Shown here: positions 43,563-50,369 of the stretch, piece after piece
How the letters are laid out: the number at the start of each line of letters is the position of its first letter
Numbering within the stretch: the first letter of the stretch is position 1
Assembly: GCF_030409315.1 (NCBI RefSeq)
Contig: NZ_JAUFPS010000042.1
Span: 206,346 to 270,345 of the forward strand
Length of the DNA stretch: 64,000 bases
DNA from: Mucilaginibacter flavus
GTDB lineage: Bacteria > Bacteroidota > Bacteroidia > Sphingobacteriales > Sphingobacteriaceae
Reading direction: 5' to 3'
The notes under the pieces: model-generated
The model's database searches: none
The model's input: only the letters and a program-made list of their open reading frames with translations
Told to the model about the DNA's origin: nothing
Program-made: the position numbers and the translations under genes

Positions 43563-43657
43563 GGTAGTAATTATGATGGCAAATAAACCCTTTAAAAATA
43601 AACTACAGGTTAACAAGGTGCCAATACCGTTTAAATTTAGTTAACACGGCATCTGTG

Positions 43658-43773
43658 TAGAGACGCAAAATTTTGCGTCTCCCACCGTACAGAGCGAATT
43701 TGCAAAGCCGATTTGCTGGATTGATTGGCATACCAGATTTGCACGCGGGAGACGCAAAATATTGCGTCTCTAC
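43658..43773. repeat. 116-bp inverted repeat, family E
   Basis: GTAGAGACGCAAAATTTTGC at the left and the near-complement ending ATTGCGTCTCTAC at the right form a 27-bp inverted repeat with one mismatch. Each arm also contains its own palindrome GACGCAAAATTTTGCGTC. It fills most of the gap between the divergent YdcF-type and epimerase genes. Similar GAGACGCAAAATTTTGCGTC repeats are common in bacterial genomes. Confidence 0.85.
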
Positions 43774-43866
43774 GTAGGAATTTAACCCGCTTTTTATTAG
43801 GACAGCGCGTACCGTTAATCCTGTTAATAATATAATTCGCTTATCCTGTCGCAACCGCAAAATTTT

Positions 43867-43874
43867 TACCTTTG
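43867..43874 (+). promoter_or_regulatory. Putative -7 promoter box of the epimerase gene
   Basis: TACCTTTG is an exact match to TAnnTTTG and lies 18 bases before the ATG at 43893, implying a very short mRNA leader. Confidence 0.45.
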
Positions 43875-43892
43875 TGTAAACTCAAAAATTGC

Positions 43893-44843
43893 ATGAGCGA
43901 AAAGATCTTAGTGATAGGCGCCAACGGCCAGATCGGGACAGAGCTGGTTGTTGCTTTAAGAGGTATTCATGGGGTTGATAAAGTGGTTGCATCCGATATC
44001 AACAACCCTACTTATGCCATCCGCAACAGCGGACCATATGAGTTGGTGAACGTGCTTGATAAAGACAACCTGCACCACATTTTTGATAAATACCGCCCCA
44101 CACAGGTGTACCTGCTGGCCGCCATACTATCGGCCGTAGGCGAACAAAAACCCAAAATGGCCTGGGATTTAAACATGACCGGCCTTATCCACGTGCTTGA
44201 TTTTGCTGTTGAGTTTAAAACAGCCAAAGTGTTTTGGCCAAGTTCAATAGCCGTTTTTGGTCCGCACTCGCCGCAATTTAACACGCCGCAATATTGTGTT
44301 ATGGACCCCAACACGGTTTATGGCTTTAGCAAATTAGCCGGCGAACGCTGGGCCGAGTATTATTTTGTAAAACATGGTTTAGATATCCGCAGCATTCGCT
44401 ACCCCGGCTTAATCGGTTGGAAGGCTTCACCCGGCGGGGGTACTACAGATTACGCCGTACATATATTTCATGAAGCATTAAAGAAAGGCAAGTATGAAAG
44501 CTTCTTATCTGCCGATACTGCCCTGCCGATGATGTATATGGAAGATGCCATACGCGCCACAATTAATTTAATGGATGCTCCGGCAGAGCAGATCAAAATC
44601 CGGTCGTCATATAACCTGGCGGGCATTAGCTTTACGCCGGCACAGTTAGCCGATGAGATTAAAAAGCATATCCCTTCATTTGAAATGGGTTATGTAAATA
44701 CAGATCCGCGGCAGGCCATTGCCGATAGCTGGCCAAAATCAATTGACGACAGCAGCGCCCGGCAAGACTGGGGTTGGAAATTAGAATACGATTTGCCTAA
44801 AATGACAGCAGATATGCTGGAGAATTTGAAGAAAGTTCTTTAA
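43893..44843 (+). CDS. NAD-dependent epimerase/L-threonine 3-dehydrogenase-like protein
   Basis: The ATG at 43893 (MSEKILVIGANGQIGTEL) starts directly with the GxxGxxG cofactor loop; the earlier frame adds seven residues. SDR landmarks are LLAAILSAVGEQ, the active-site Ser in WPSSIAVFGP, and YxxxK in VYGFSKLAGERW. YPGLIGWKASPGGGTTDYAVHIF is typical of the SDR-type L-threonine dehydrogenases related to UDP-galactose 4-epimerase. The likely reaction is oxidation of L-threonine to 2-amino-3-ketobutyrate with NAD. A sugar-epimerase role cannot be ruled out. Confidence 0.85.
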   Translation: MSEKILVIGANGQIGTELVVALRGIHGVDKVVASDINNPTYAIRNSGPYELVNVLDKDNLHHIFDKYRPTQVYLLAAILSAVGEQKPKMAWDLNMTGLIHVLDFAVEFKTAKVFWPSSIAVFGPHSPQFNTPQYCVMDPNTVYGFSKLAGERWAEYYFVKHGLDIRSIRYPGLIGWKASPGGGTTDYAVHIFHEALKKGKYESFLSADTALPMMYMEDAIRATINLMDAPAEQIKIRSSYNLAGISFTPAQLADEIKKHIPSFEMGYVNTDPRQAIADSWPKSIDDSSARQDWGWKLEYDLPKMTADMLENLKKVL

Positions 44844-45031
44844 GACTATTGGACTGAAGGACTTTGGGACAAGGGATAAAGGACGGGAAAACACGCTTCG
44901 CTTGATTTTTTGAAATCCTGATTTAAAAAACAAATATTATCTTTATCCCCTCTGTAAAAAGCAGGGTATACCGTTCTGATTCATTGACAATTGCTATGAA
45001 CCATGAACCAACAACAATGAACTAATAAGTT

Positions 45032-45757
45032 ATGGGAAGAGCATTTGAATTCCGCAAAGAAAGAAAGTTTAAGCGCTGGGCCAAAATGGCGGTGCAGTTT
45101 ACCCGTTTAGGGAAAGAGATTGTAATGGCTGTTAAAGCCGGTGGTGGCGATGTAAACACCAACTCGCGTTTAAGAACCGCTGTGCAAAATGCCAAGGCTG
45201 TAAACATGCCTAAAGATCGCGTGGAAGCTGCGATAAAAAGGGCAAGCAGCCGCGATGAAAAAGATTACGAAGAGCTTGTTTACGAAGGCTACGCCCCTTA
45301 TGGTGTTGCGGTTTTGGTTGAAACAGCTACCGATAATACCAACCGTACCGTTGCCAACGTACGCAGCTATTTCACCAAATATGGCGGCTCATTAGGTAAA
45401 ACCGGCTCCCTGGATTTCATTTTCACCCGTAAATCGGTATTTACTTTTGAACCGGGCGAGCGCGATTTAGAAGAGCTGGAGTTTGAATTGATTGATGCCG
45501 GGTTGGAAGATCTTTTTGTGGAGGCCGATGAGGAAGGAAACGATATTGGCGTAATCCATACCGCTTTTGAAGACTTTGGTAAAATGCAGAAGGCGCTGGA
45601 AGAAATCGGCATAGAGGTAAAATCGGCCAAGTTAGAGCGTGTACCACAATCATTTCACCAGGTAACTGAAGAACAGGTTGTGGATATCATGAAACTGATT
45701 GACCGCTTAGAGGAAGACGACGACGTACAGGCGGTTTACCATAATATGGCGGAGTAA
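45032..45757 (+). CDS. yebC: YebC/PmpR family protein
   Basis: The 241-residue protein opens with the family sequence MGRAFEFRKERKFKRWAKMA and continues KAGGGDVNTNSRLRTAVQNAK, with NMPKDRVEAAIKRA and the acidic VYEGYAPYGVAVLVE, TDNTNRTVANVRSYFTKYGG. The C-terminal LIDRLEEDDDVQAVYHNM is typical. Members are described as transcriptional regulators and, more recently, as factors relieving ribosome stalling. Length and every conserved block fit; the gene is single. Confidence 0.95.
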   Translation: MGRAFEFRKERKFKRWAKMAVQFTRLGKEIVMAVKAGGGDVNTNSRLRTAVQNAKAVNMPKDRVEAAIKRASSRDEKDYEELVYEGYAPYGVAVLVETATDNTNRTVANVRSYFTKYGGSLGKTGSLDFIFTRKSVFTFEPGERDLEELEFELIDAGLEDLFVEADEEGNDIGVIHTAFEDFGKMQKALEEIGIEVKSAKLERVPQSFHQVTEEQVVDIMKLIDRLEEDDDVQAVYHNMAE

Positions 45758-45811
45758 TTCTTTTGATTTCGGAATTGGGATTTTCGATTTCGGATTTTAA
45801 AATTTAGCTAA

Positions 45812-45905
45812 CGTCATTGCGAGGTACGAAGCAATCCCCTATAAGCAGGGCAGCCTGCAAATCCGCTCTGTATAGTTCGGGATTGCTTCGTACCTCGCAA
45901 TGACG
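45812..45905. repeat. 94-bp inverted repeat, family F
   Basis: CGTCATTGCGAGGTACGAAG at 45812 continues to 45839 and is matched by its near-perfect complement at 45879-45905 (GGGATTGCTTCGTACCTCGC then AATGACG). This is a 27-bp stem around a 39-base interior. It sits between yebC and the DUF2442 gene. Confidence 0.88.
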
Positions 45906-45921
45906 GGTTTAAAATAAAAAC

Positions 45922-46137
45922 ATGCCACTATTCAGTTCACGTAAGGAAGAAAAGAAAGTAAAGTTGACATTTGCCAACGGCCTGCTTTTTGTTGAAAAGC
46001 CGGATGGCAAGCAACAGGCTTTTCCGCTGGAGTGGTTTCCTAAACTGATGAACGCTACCGACGAGGAGCGAGAGGACTGGAAACAAACCGATAAAGGCAT
46101 CCATTTTAATAGTTTGGATGTGAATGTTGATTTGTGA
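45922..46137 (+). CDS. DUF2442 protein
   Basis: This 71-residue protein matches the small DUF2442 fold. KKVKLTFANGLLFVEKPDGKQ is followed by FPLEWFPKLMNATDEEREDWKQ and the closing GIHFNSLDVNVDL. The function is unknown; other members are encoded beside toxin-antitoxin or DUF4160 genes. Here it is followed after 75 bases by the GFKPRF-repeat protein, possibly in one transcript. A hairpin formed by ATCAAGAATCAAGAG and CTTGATTCCTGACTC separates them. Confidence 0.85.
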   Translation: MPLFSSRKEEKKVKLTFANGLLFVEKPDGKQQAFPLEWFPKLMNATDEEREDWKQTDKGIHFNSLDVNVDL

Positions 46138-46212
46138 GAATCAAGAATCAAGAGTTTTGAATTTAGGCCACGGTCTTGATTCCTGACTCTCGATTCTTAT
46201 ATCTATACTACC

Positions 46213-47151
46213 ATGGTATTCGAAGAGTTTTTTAAAAAGAAAAGGATAGATCTTGCCGCCTTACAACAGGCAGAGGGATCATTGTTTTTGGAATTTAAAG
46301 AACACTTTGAGCAAATGGGCGAAAAGAGTTTTGATCATACCAAAAAATACTGGTTCAATAAGCTCAGGCGCAGGTTCCCTATTTCGACAGAAATAAAAAC
46401 CGAACGCGTACACATTGCCAACCCATTGGCCGAGCAAACCATTACCGAAAGTTTGATAGAACCAGGAACGCCTTCTAAAATTGGTTTTACACCTAAGTTT
46501 AGGGCAGCTTCCTCGCCAAAACCGGCAGAGGAAAAACCCCAGGAGATTAAAGCAGCAGAATCTGAGGAGGCCGCCGCTCCAAAACCTGGTTTTAAACCAA
46601 GGTTTAATCCGGGTATGGTAAAAGCCAAGCCCGCTGAAGATAGCAATGTTCCTACAGAAAAGCCTGAGTTAAAAGAGGGGGAAGATTCAAGGGATCAACC
46701 CCTTACAAAGCCTGCTTTTAAACCTCGGTTCAACACCGGTATGGTGAAACCAAAACCAGCGGAACCGGACGAACCAGGAGTTGCTGCAGATCCGGCTACT
46801 CCTGCAGAAACATCACCTGCGCCGAAAGTAGGCTTTAAACCACGCTTTAACGCAGCCATGGTGAAACCCAAGCCTGTTGTTGAGGAAGAAAAGCCGACGG
46901 AGGCAAAATCCGCTGCTGAGCCAGTTGCTCTGGCAGAAGAAATACCGGCTCCCAAAATCGGCTTTAAGCCTCGTTTTAACGCGGCCGTGATGAAGCCTCA
47001 ATCAGAGGAAGAAGAAAAACCAACCGAGCTTACCCAACCGGAGGTTACGGCAAAACCAGTTGCACCAACAGAAGAAACGCCGGCTCCTAAGCTTGGCTTC
47101 AAGCCCCGGTTTAATGCCCAAAACAATCCGGCAAAAACAGATTCAGAATAA
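46213..47151 (+). CDS. Protein with six GFKPRF-type repeats
   Basis: No family is recognised. Residues 1-70 form a globular, helical N-terminus (MVFEEFFKKKRIDLAALQQ, FKEHFEQMGEKSFDHTKKYWFNKLRRRF). The rest is disordered Pro/Glu/Lys-rich linker carrying six copies of K-x-GF-x-P-K/R-F-R/N. These are KIGFTPKFRA, KPGFKPRFNPGMVK, KPAFKPRFNTGMVK, KVGFKPRFNAAMVK, KIGFKPRFNAAVMK and KLGFKPRFNA, spaced 35-45 residues apart. No signal peptide or membrane segment is present, so it is cytoplasmic. The repeats look like short linear binding motifs for one partner. Confidence 0.75.
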   Translation: MVFEEFFKKKRIDLAALQQAEGSLFLEFKEHFEQMGEKSFDHTKKYWFNKLRRRFPISTEIKTERVHIANPLAEQTITESLIEPGTPSKIGFTPKFRAASSPKPAEEKPQEIKAAESEEAAAPKPGFKPRFNPGMVKAKPAEDSNVPTEKPELKEGEDSRDQPLTKPAFKPRFNTGMVKPKPAEPDEPGVAADPATPAETSPAPKVGFKPRFNAAMVKPKPVVEEEKPTEAKSAAEPVALAEEIPAPKIGFKPRFNAAVMKPQSEEEEKPTELTQPEVTAKPVAPTEETPAPKLGFKPRFNAQNNPAKTDSE

Positions 47152-47319
47152 GTAACCTTTTTGCTAATCGGCCTCCTTGCTGCCGTAAGGCTTTACCTTT
47201 TGGCCTGCGTTTAGGTTCCCTGCTTATTTTTTCTGATTCGCGCAGCTTCAAAACTACAGCATAACAGCTCGAAATTAGAGAGATTCGAACAACGGGGATG
47301 ATACGGCTCGACCATAATG

Positions 47320-47357
47320 CAAAAAGACTTACGAAGTTTTGAAAACTTCGTAAGTCT
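47320..47357 (-). terminator. Terminator of the beta-1,2-glucan locus
   Basis: On the minus strand AGACTTACGAAGTTTT pairs perfectly with AAACTTCGTAAGTCT and is followed by five T residues, starting 12 bases after the GH144 stop. Confidence 0.85.
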
Positions 47358-47369
47358 GGGAATATCGAA

Positions 47370-48725
47370 CTATTTCTTCGCAATCGCGGGGCTTTCAAAG
47401 CCAAGCTTGGTTAAGCCTTTTTGTATTTCGGGGCTGCTCATAAATAGTTTCCATAGCAGGCCGGTGCGGTAGTTTTCTATCATCACCACAATTGGCCCCT
47501 GGTCAATGGCCAGGTATGATTTGGCGTACCAGTTATGCTGTTCGCTAAAGGCATCGGTAAAACCGTATTCGCCCCATATCTTATCGCCTAAATCATAGTA
47601 AAAATGGCGCAGTGCTTTCATTGATTGCTCCGGTGCATATGGGAATGCCGATAGCGCTGCCGTTGGTGTTATAACACCAAGATCATTTGTTGGCGAATGG
47701 GCATTGTAACCTTCATAATTATCACTGGCGGTAAGTCCCCAGCAATTTGTGCCGTAGCCTTTAAATTTTTTAGGGTTATCAACACAATAGGCGTAATTGA
47801 TGAGGGTGTGGTTTTTATTCTGCTCCCAATAGTCGGCATACTCATCTTTTAATCCACGTGGATCAAGCCCTAAAAATGAATATTGCGAAAAGAACAACGG
47901 ACCACCAAAATCAAAGCCTAAAGGCAATTTGTACCCATAATAGGTTTTGCCATTTTTAAAGAAATCGCTTTGCGCCCAGCCACGGTGGTAAACGCTTGCG
48001 CTAACAGGATATCTTTCGGCTGACGCTGCCAATACGTACGTTATAAGGCATTCATTAAAGCCGTGGATGGGAAAGTTCATGGCCCAGCCATTGTTGGGGC
48101 TCCAGTGCCAGTAAAGCGCGTCGCGGCCATCGCGGGTGTACCAATCCCATTCCATTTCGCCCCACATCCAGCTAATCACATCTCGAATGCGTTGCTCTTT
48201 GGGGGTATTGCCCTTAAAATATTGTTTGGCGCATAAAAGCCCCTGGAATAAATAGGCCGATTCTACAATATCACCACCATCGTCTTTACGACCAAATGGG
48301 ATTACCTTACCTGTTTCTCCGTTCATCCAGTGCGGAAACGCGCCGTGGAAAGAGTTTGCCTTAAACAAAAAGTTAACAATCTTAACCATCCTGTCCACAG
48401 CCTGGTCATGGCTTACCCATTTGCGGCTATCGGCAACAATGAGGGCCATAATACCAAAGCCAGATCCACCGGTGGTTACTACCTCGGCACCATAATCAAA
48501 AGAGGTATTGCTACGCTCGCGGGCCAGGCCGCTTACCGGGTGGCCAAAATCCCAAAAGTAACGGAACGTTTGGCGCTGCACCACATCAAGCAAAGCGCTA
48601 TCGCTAAGGTTTTTGATAATACCTACAGGCTTAATGCCGTCTTCGCCATTTGTTTTTGCCTGTTTTTGCGCAAAACAGCCAATTGCCATCAACAGCAATA
48701 ATGGTGTTATAATTAGTTTTTTCAT
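47370..48725 (-). CDS. GH144-type endo-beta-1,2-glucanase, exported
   Basis: The ATG at 48725 gives a signal peptide (MKKLIITPLLLLMAIGCFAQ; a Cys is present, but it is not a clean lipobox). The (alpha/alpha)6 catalytic domain is recognised from RQTFRYFWDFGHPVSGLARE, the GSGFGIMALIVA stretch, FPHWMNGETG, DGGDIVESAYLFQGLLCA, WYTRDGRDALYWHWSP and the C-terminal SKSYLAIDQGPIVVMIENYR. This family was named from Chitinophaga endo-beta-1,2-glucanase; older annotation calls it glucoamylase family. It is the last gene of a SusC-SusD operon and would cut glucan in the periplasm or at the surface. The 451 residues fit. Confidence 0.88.
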   Translation of the reverse strand: MKKLIITPLLLLMAIGCFAQKQAKTNGEDGIKPVGIIKNLSDSALLDVVQRQTFRYFWDFGHPVSGLARERSNTSFDYGAEVVTTGGSGFGIMALIVADSRKWVSHDQAVDRMVKIVNFLFKANSFHGAFPHWMNGETGKVIPFGRKDDGGDIVESAYLFQGLLCAKQYFKGNTPKEQRIRDVISWMWGEMEWDWYTRDGRDALYWHWSPNNGWAMNFPIHGFNECLITYVLAASAERYPVSASVYHRGWAQSDFFKNGKTYYGYKLPLGFDFGGPLFFSQYSFLGLDPRGLKDEYADYWEQNKNHTLINYAYCVDNPKKFKGYGTNCWGLTASDNYEGYNAHSPTNDLGVITPTAALSAFPYAPEQSMKALRHFYYDLGDKIWGEYGFTDAFSEQHNWYAKSYLAIDQGPIVVMIENYRTGLLWKLFMSSPEIQKGLTKLGFESPAIAKK

Positions 48726-48744
48726 TTGTAGATGCAGATTAGAT

Positions 48745-48782
48745 AAAAAGAGGCTGCCGGCAGTTACCAAACCGACAACCTC
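48745..48782 (-). terminator. Partial terminator between SusD and GH144
   Basis: On the minus strand GAGGTTGTCGG pairs with CCGGCAGCCTC (two wobbles) around TTTGGTAACTG, followed by five T residues. It may reduce read-through from SusD into the glucanase gene. Confidence 0.65.
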
Positions 48783-48822
48783 ATAAACCAATCAACCGTA
48801 GTTTTCTTTAATATCTTTATAA

Positions 48823-50358
48823 TTAATAGCCCGGGTTTTGGGTTAACCTGTTCCCGCTCAAATCAATTTGAGTTTGCGGAATAGGGAATAACGCGGCCGT
48901 TGATTTCCAGGTTTTGCCATGTGCCGAAAACGCAGCGGCCGCCCTGCCTGGCTCAACAGCATCCTGCCTTACAATGTCAAAGAAACGGTCATGCTCTTCG
49001 GCAAGTTCCATACGGCGCTCGTGCCAAATACTGTGCAATGTTGCAGCCGTTGAAGTTAAACCCGCCCTTGTTCTTACCAGGGTCAAATCGTTTTGAGCAT
49101 CGCCAACTTTACCAATCTGAACAGCGGCCTCGGCATTGATGAGCAAAATATCCGCGTAGCGTAAAATCCGAACCTGTTTTGGCAGCCTATCGGTATTGCC
49201 CCCGCAATTGTCTTCGGCGCTACGGCTGTGGTAGGCTTTGTAGCTGTAAGTGCTGTTTTGTACAGAATCCTGGCCCGGAATGCGGAAGCCATCAAACAAC
49301 ACAGTACCTCCAGGTTTAATAAAGATCACGGTGGCGGCTTTACGCACATCACCGGCCTCGTATTCGTTCAATAAACTTGTTGATGGATTGTTAAAGCCAA
49401 AGCCCAAATCGGCCCAGCCATATTTACCACCTGCACGGGGGCCTTGTGATACCGTATACAGGTTAATACCTGCCGAGCAATCTTTATTGATCCCGGCCTG
49501 AATTTCAAATATCGATTCAACGTTGTTATTGCCACCATCGCCATTCACCGCTTTTTGTCGCCAGATTAAAGAATAATCCTTAACCAATGAATACAAGCCA
49601 CTGGTGATTACCGCCTGCGAAAGATCATAAGCTTTCTGGTAATCTTTAGTGTACAAATAAACCTTTGCCTCTAAAGCCTGGGCAGCGCTTTTATTGGCAC
49701 GACCAACATCTGTAGCTCCCTTAGCCGGTAAATTAGCTACCGCGAAATCAAGATCGCTGATGATAAACTTGTAAATATCGGCAGCGCTTGCACGGGTTTG
49801 ATATTTATCTGAATTTGCTTCGGTAGCCGATGGCAGTTTATCAATAAGCGGCACACCGCCGTAAAGACGCACCAGGTTAAAGTAAAAGTAAGCTCTTAAA
49901 AACTTTGCTTCGCCAATAAGGGCGTTTTTAGTGGCTGCATCAAACTGAGCGTTTTGCAATTTATCAAGCGCCTGGTTACAGCGGGCAACGCCCTGGTAGT
50001 AACCCGTCCACACGTTATTTACAACGCCGTTACTTGCCGATGTTTGCAGGTTATCAATTTGTTTGGCATCGCCGTAATCATCTGGCGAGCTGCCTTTATC
50101 GGCATCATCAGATGCGATATCTGTCATAATCACAAACTGGAAGCTATCAATATCCGGATCAAACCCGCCAATATAAAACACATTGTAAATACCTATCACC
50201 AGGTTTTTGGCCTGGTTAGGATCTGACGCTATCTGGTCTTGTGTTATCTGTCCCTGGGGTTTTACGTCAAGGTAGTTTTTACATGCATGTAGTGTGCCCG
50301 ATAGTATAATGGCAGCCGTAACAAACATGGTTAATCTTAGGCTATATATCTTTTTCAT
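48823..50358 (-). CDS. RagB/SusD family glycan-binding lipoprotein (pair 2)
   Basis: A lipoprotein signal ends with C26 in LHACKNYLDVKPQGQIT. Family features are the ATKNALIGEAKFLRAYFYFNLVRLYGGVPLI helix pair and the C-terminal ERRMELAEEHDRFFDIVRQ and LFPIPQTQIDLS. Length is 511. It follows SusC by 11 bases. Together with the downstream GH144 gene the likely ligand is beta-1,2-glucan or its oligosaccharides (inference from context). Confidence 0.95.
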   Translation of the reverse strand: MKKIYSLRLTMFVTAAIILSGTLHACKNYLDVKPQGQITQDQIASDPNQAKNLVIGIYNVFYIGGFDPDIDSFQFVIMTDIASDDADKGSSPDDYGDAKQIDNLQTSASNGVVNNVWTGYYQGVARCNQALDKLQNAQFDAATKNALIGEAKFLRAYFYFNLVRLYGGVPLIDKLPSATEANSDKYQTRASAADIYKFIISDLDFAVANLPAKGATDVGRANKSAAQALEAKVYLYTKDYQKAYDLSQAVITSGLYSLVKDYSLIWRQKAVNGDGGNNNVESIFEIQAGINKDCSAGINLYTVSQGPRAGGKYGWADLGFGFNNPSTSLLNEYEAGDVRKAATVIFIKPGGTVLFDGFRIPGQDSVQNSTYSYKAYHSRSAEDNCGGNTDRLPKQVRILRYADILLINAEAAVQIGKVGDAQNDLTLVRTRAGLTSTAATLHSIWHERRMELAEEHDRFFDIVRQDAVEPGRAAAAFSAHGKTWKSTAALFPIPQTQIDLSGNRLTQNPGY

Positions 50359-50369
50359 AACTGCGATAA

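Noticed and set aside
46335..46955. Minus-strand ORFs with their own repeats opposite the GFKPRF protein
   Set aside because: The repeats are only the reverse complement of the plus-strand repeats; composition and start context favour the plus-strand gene.
47255..47315. tRNA-like piece (GATTCGAAC, resembling a T arm)
   Set aside because: No matching acceptor, anticodon or D arm could be built around it on either strand.
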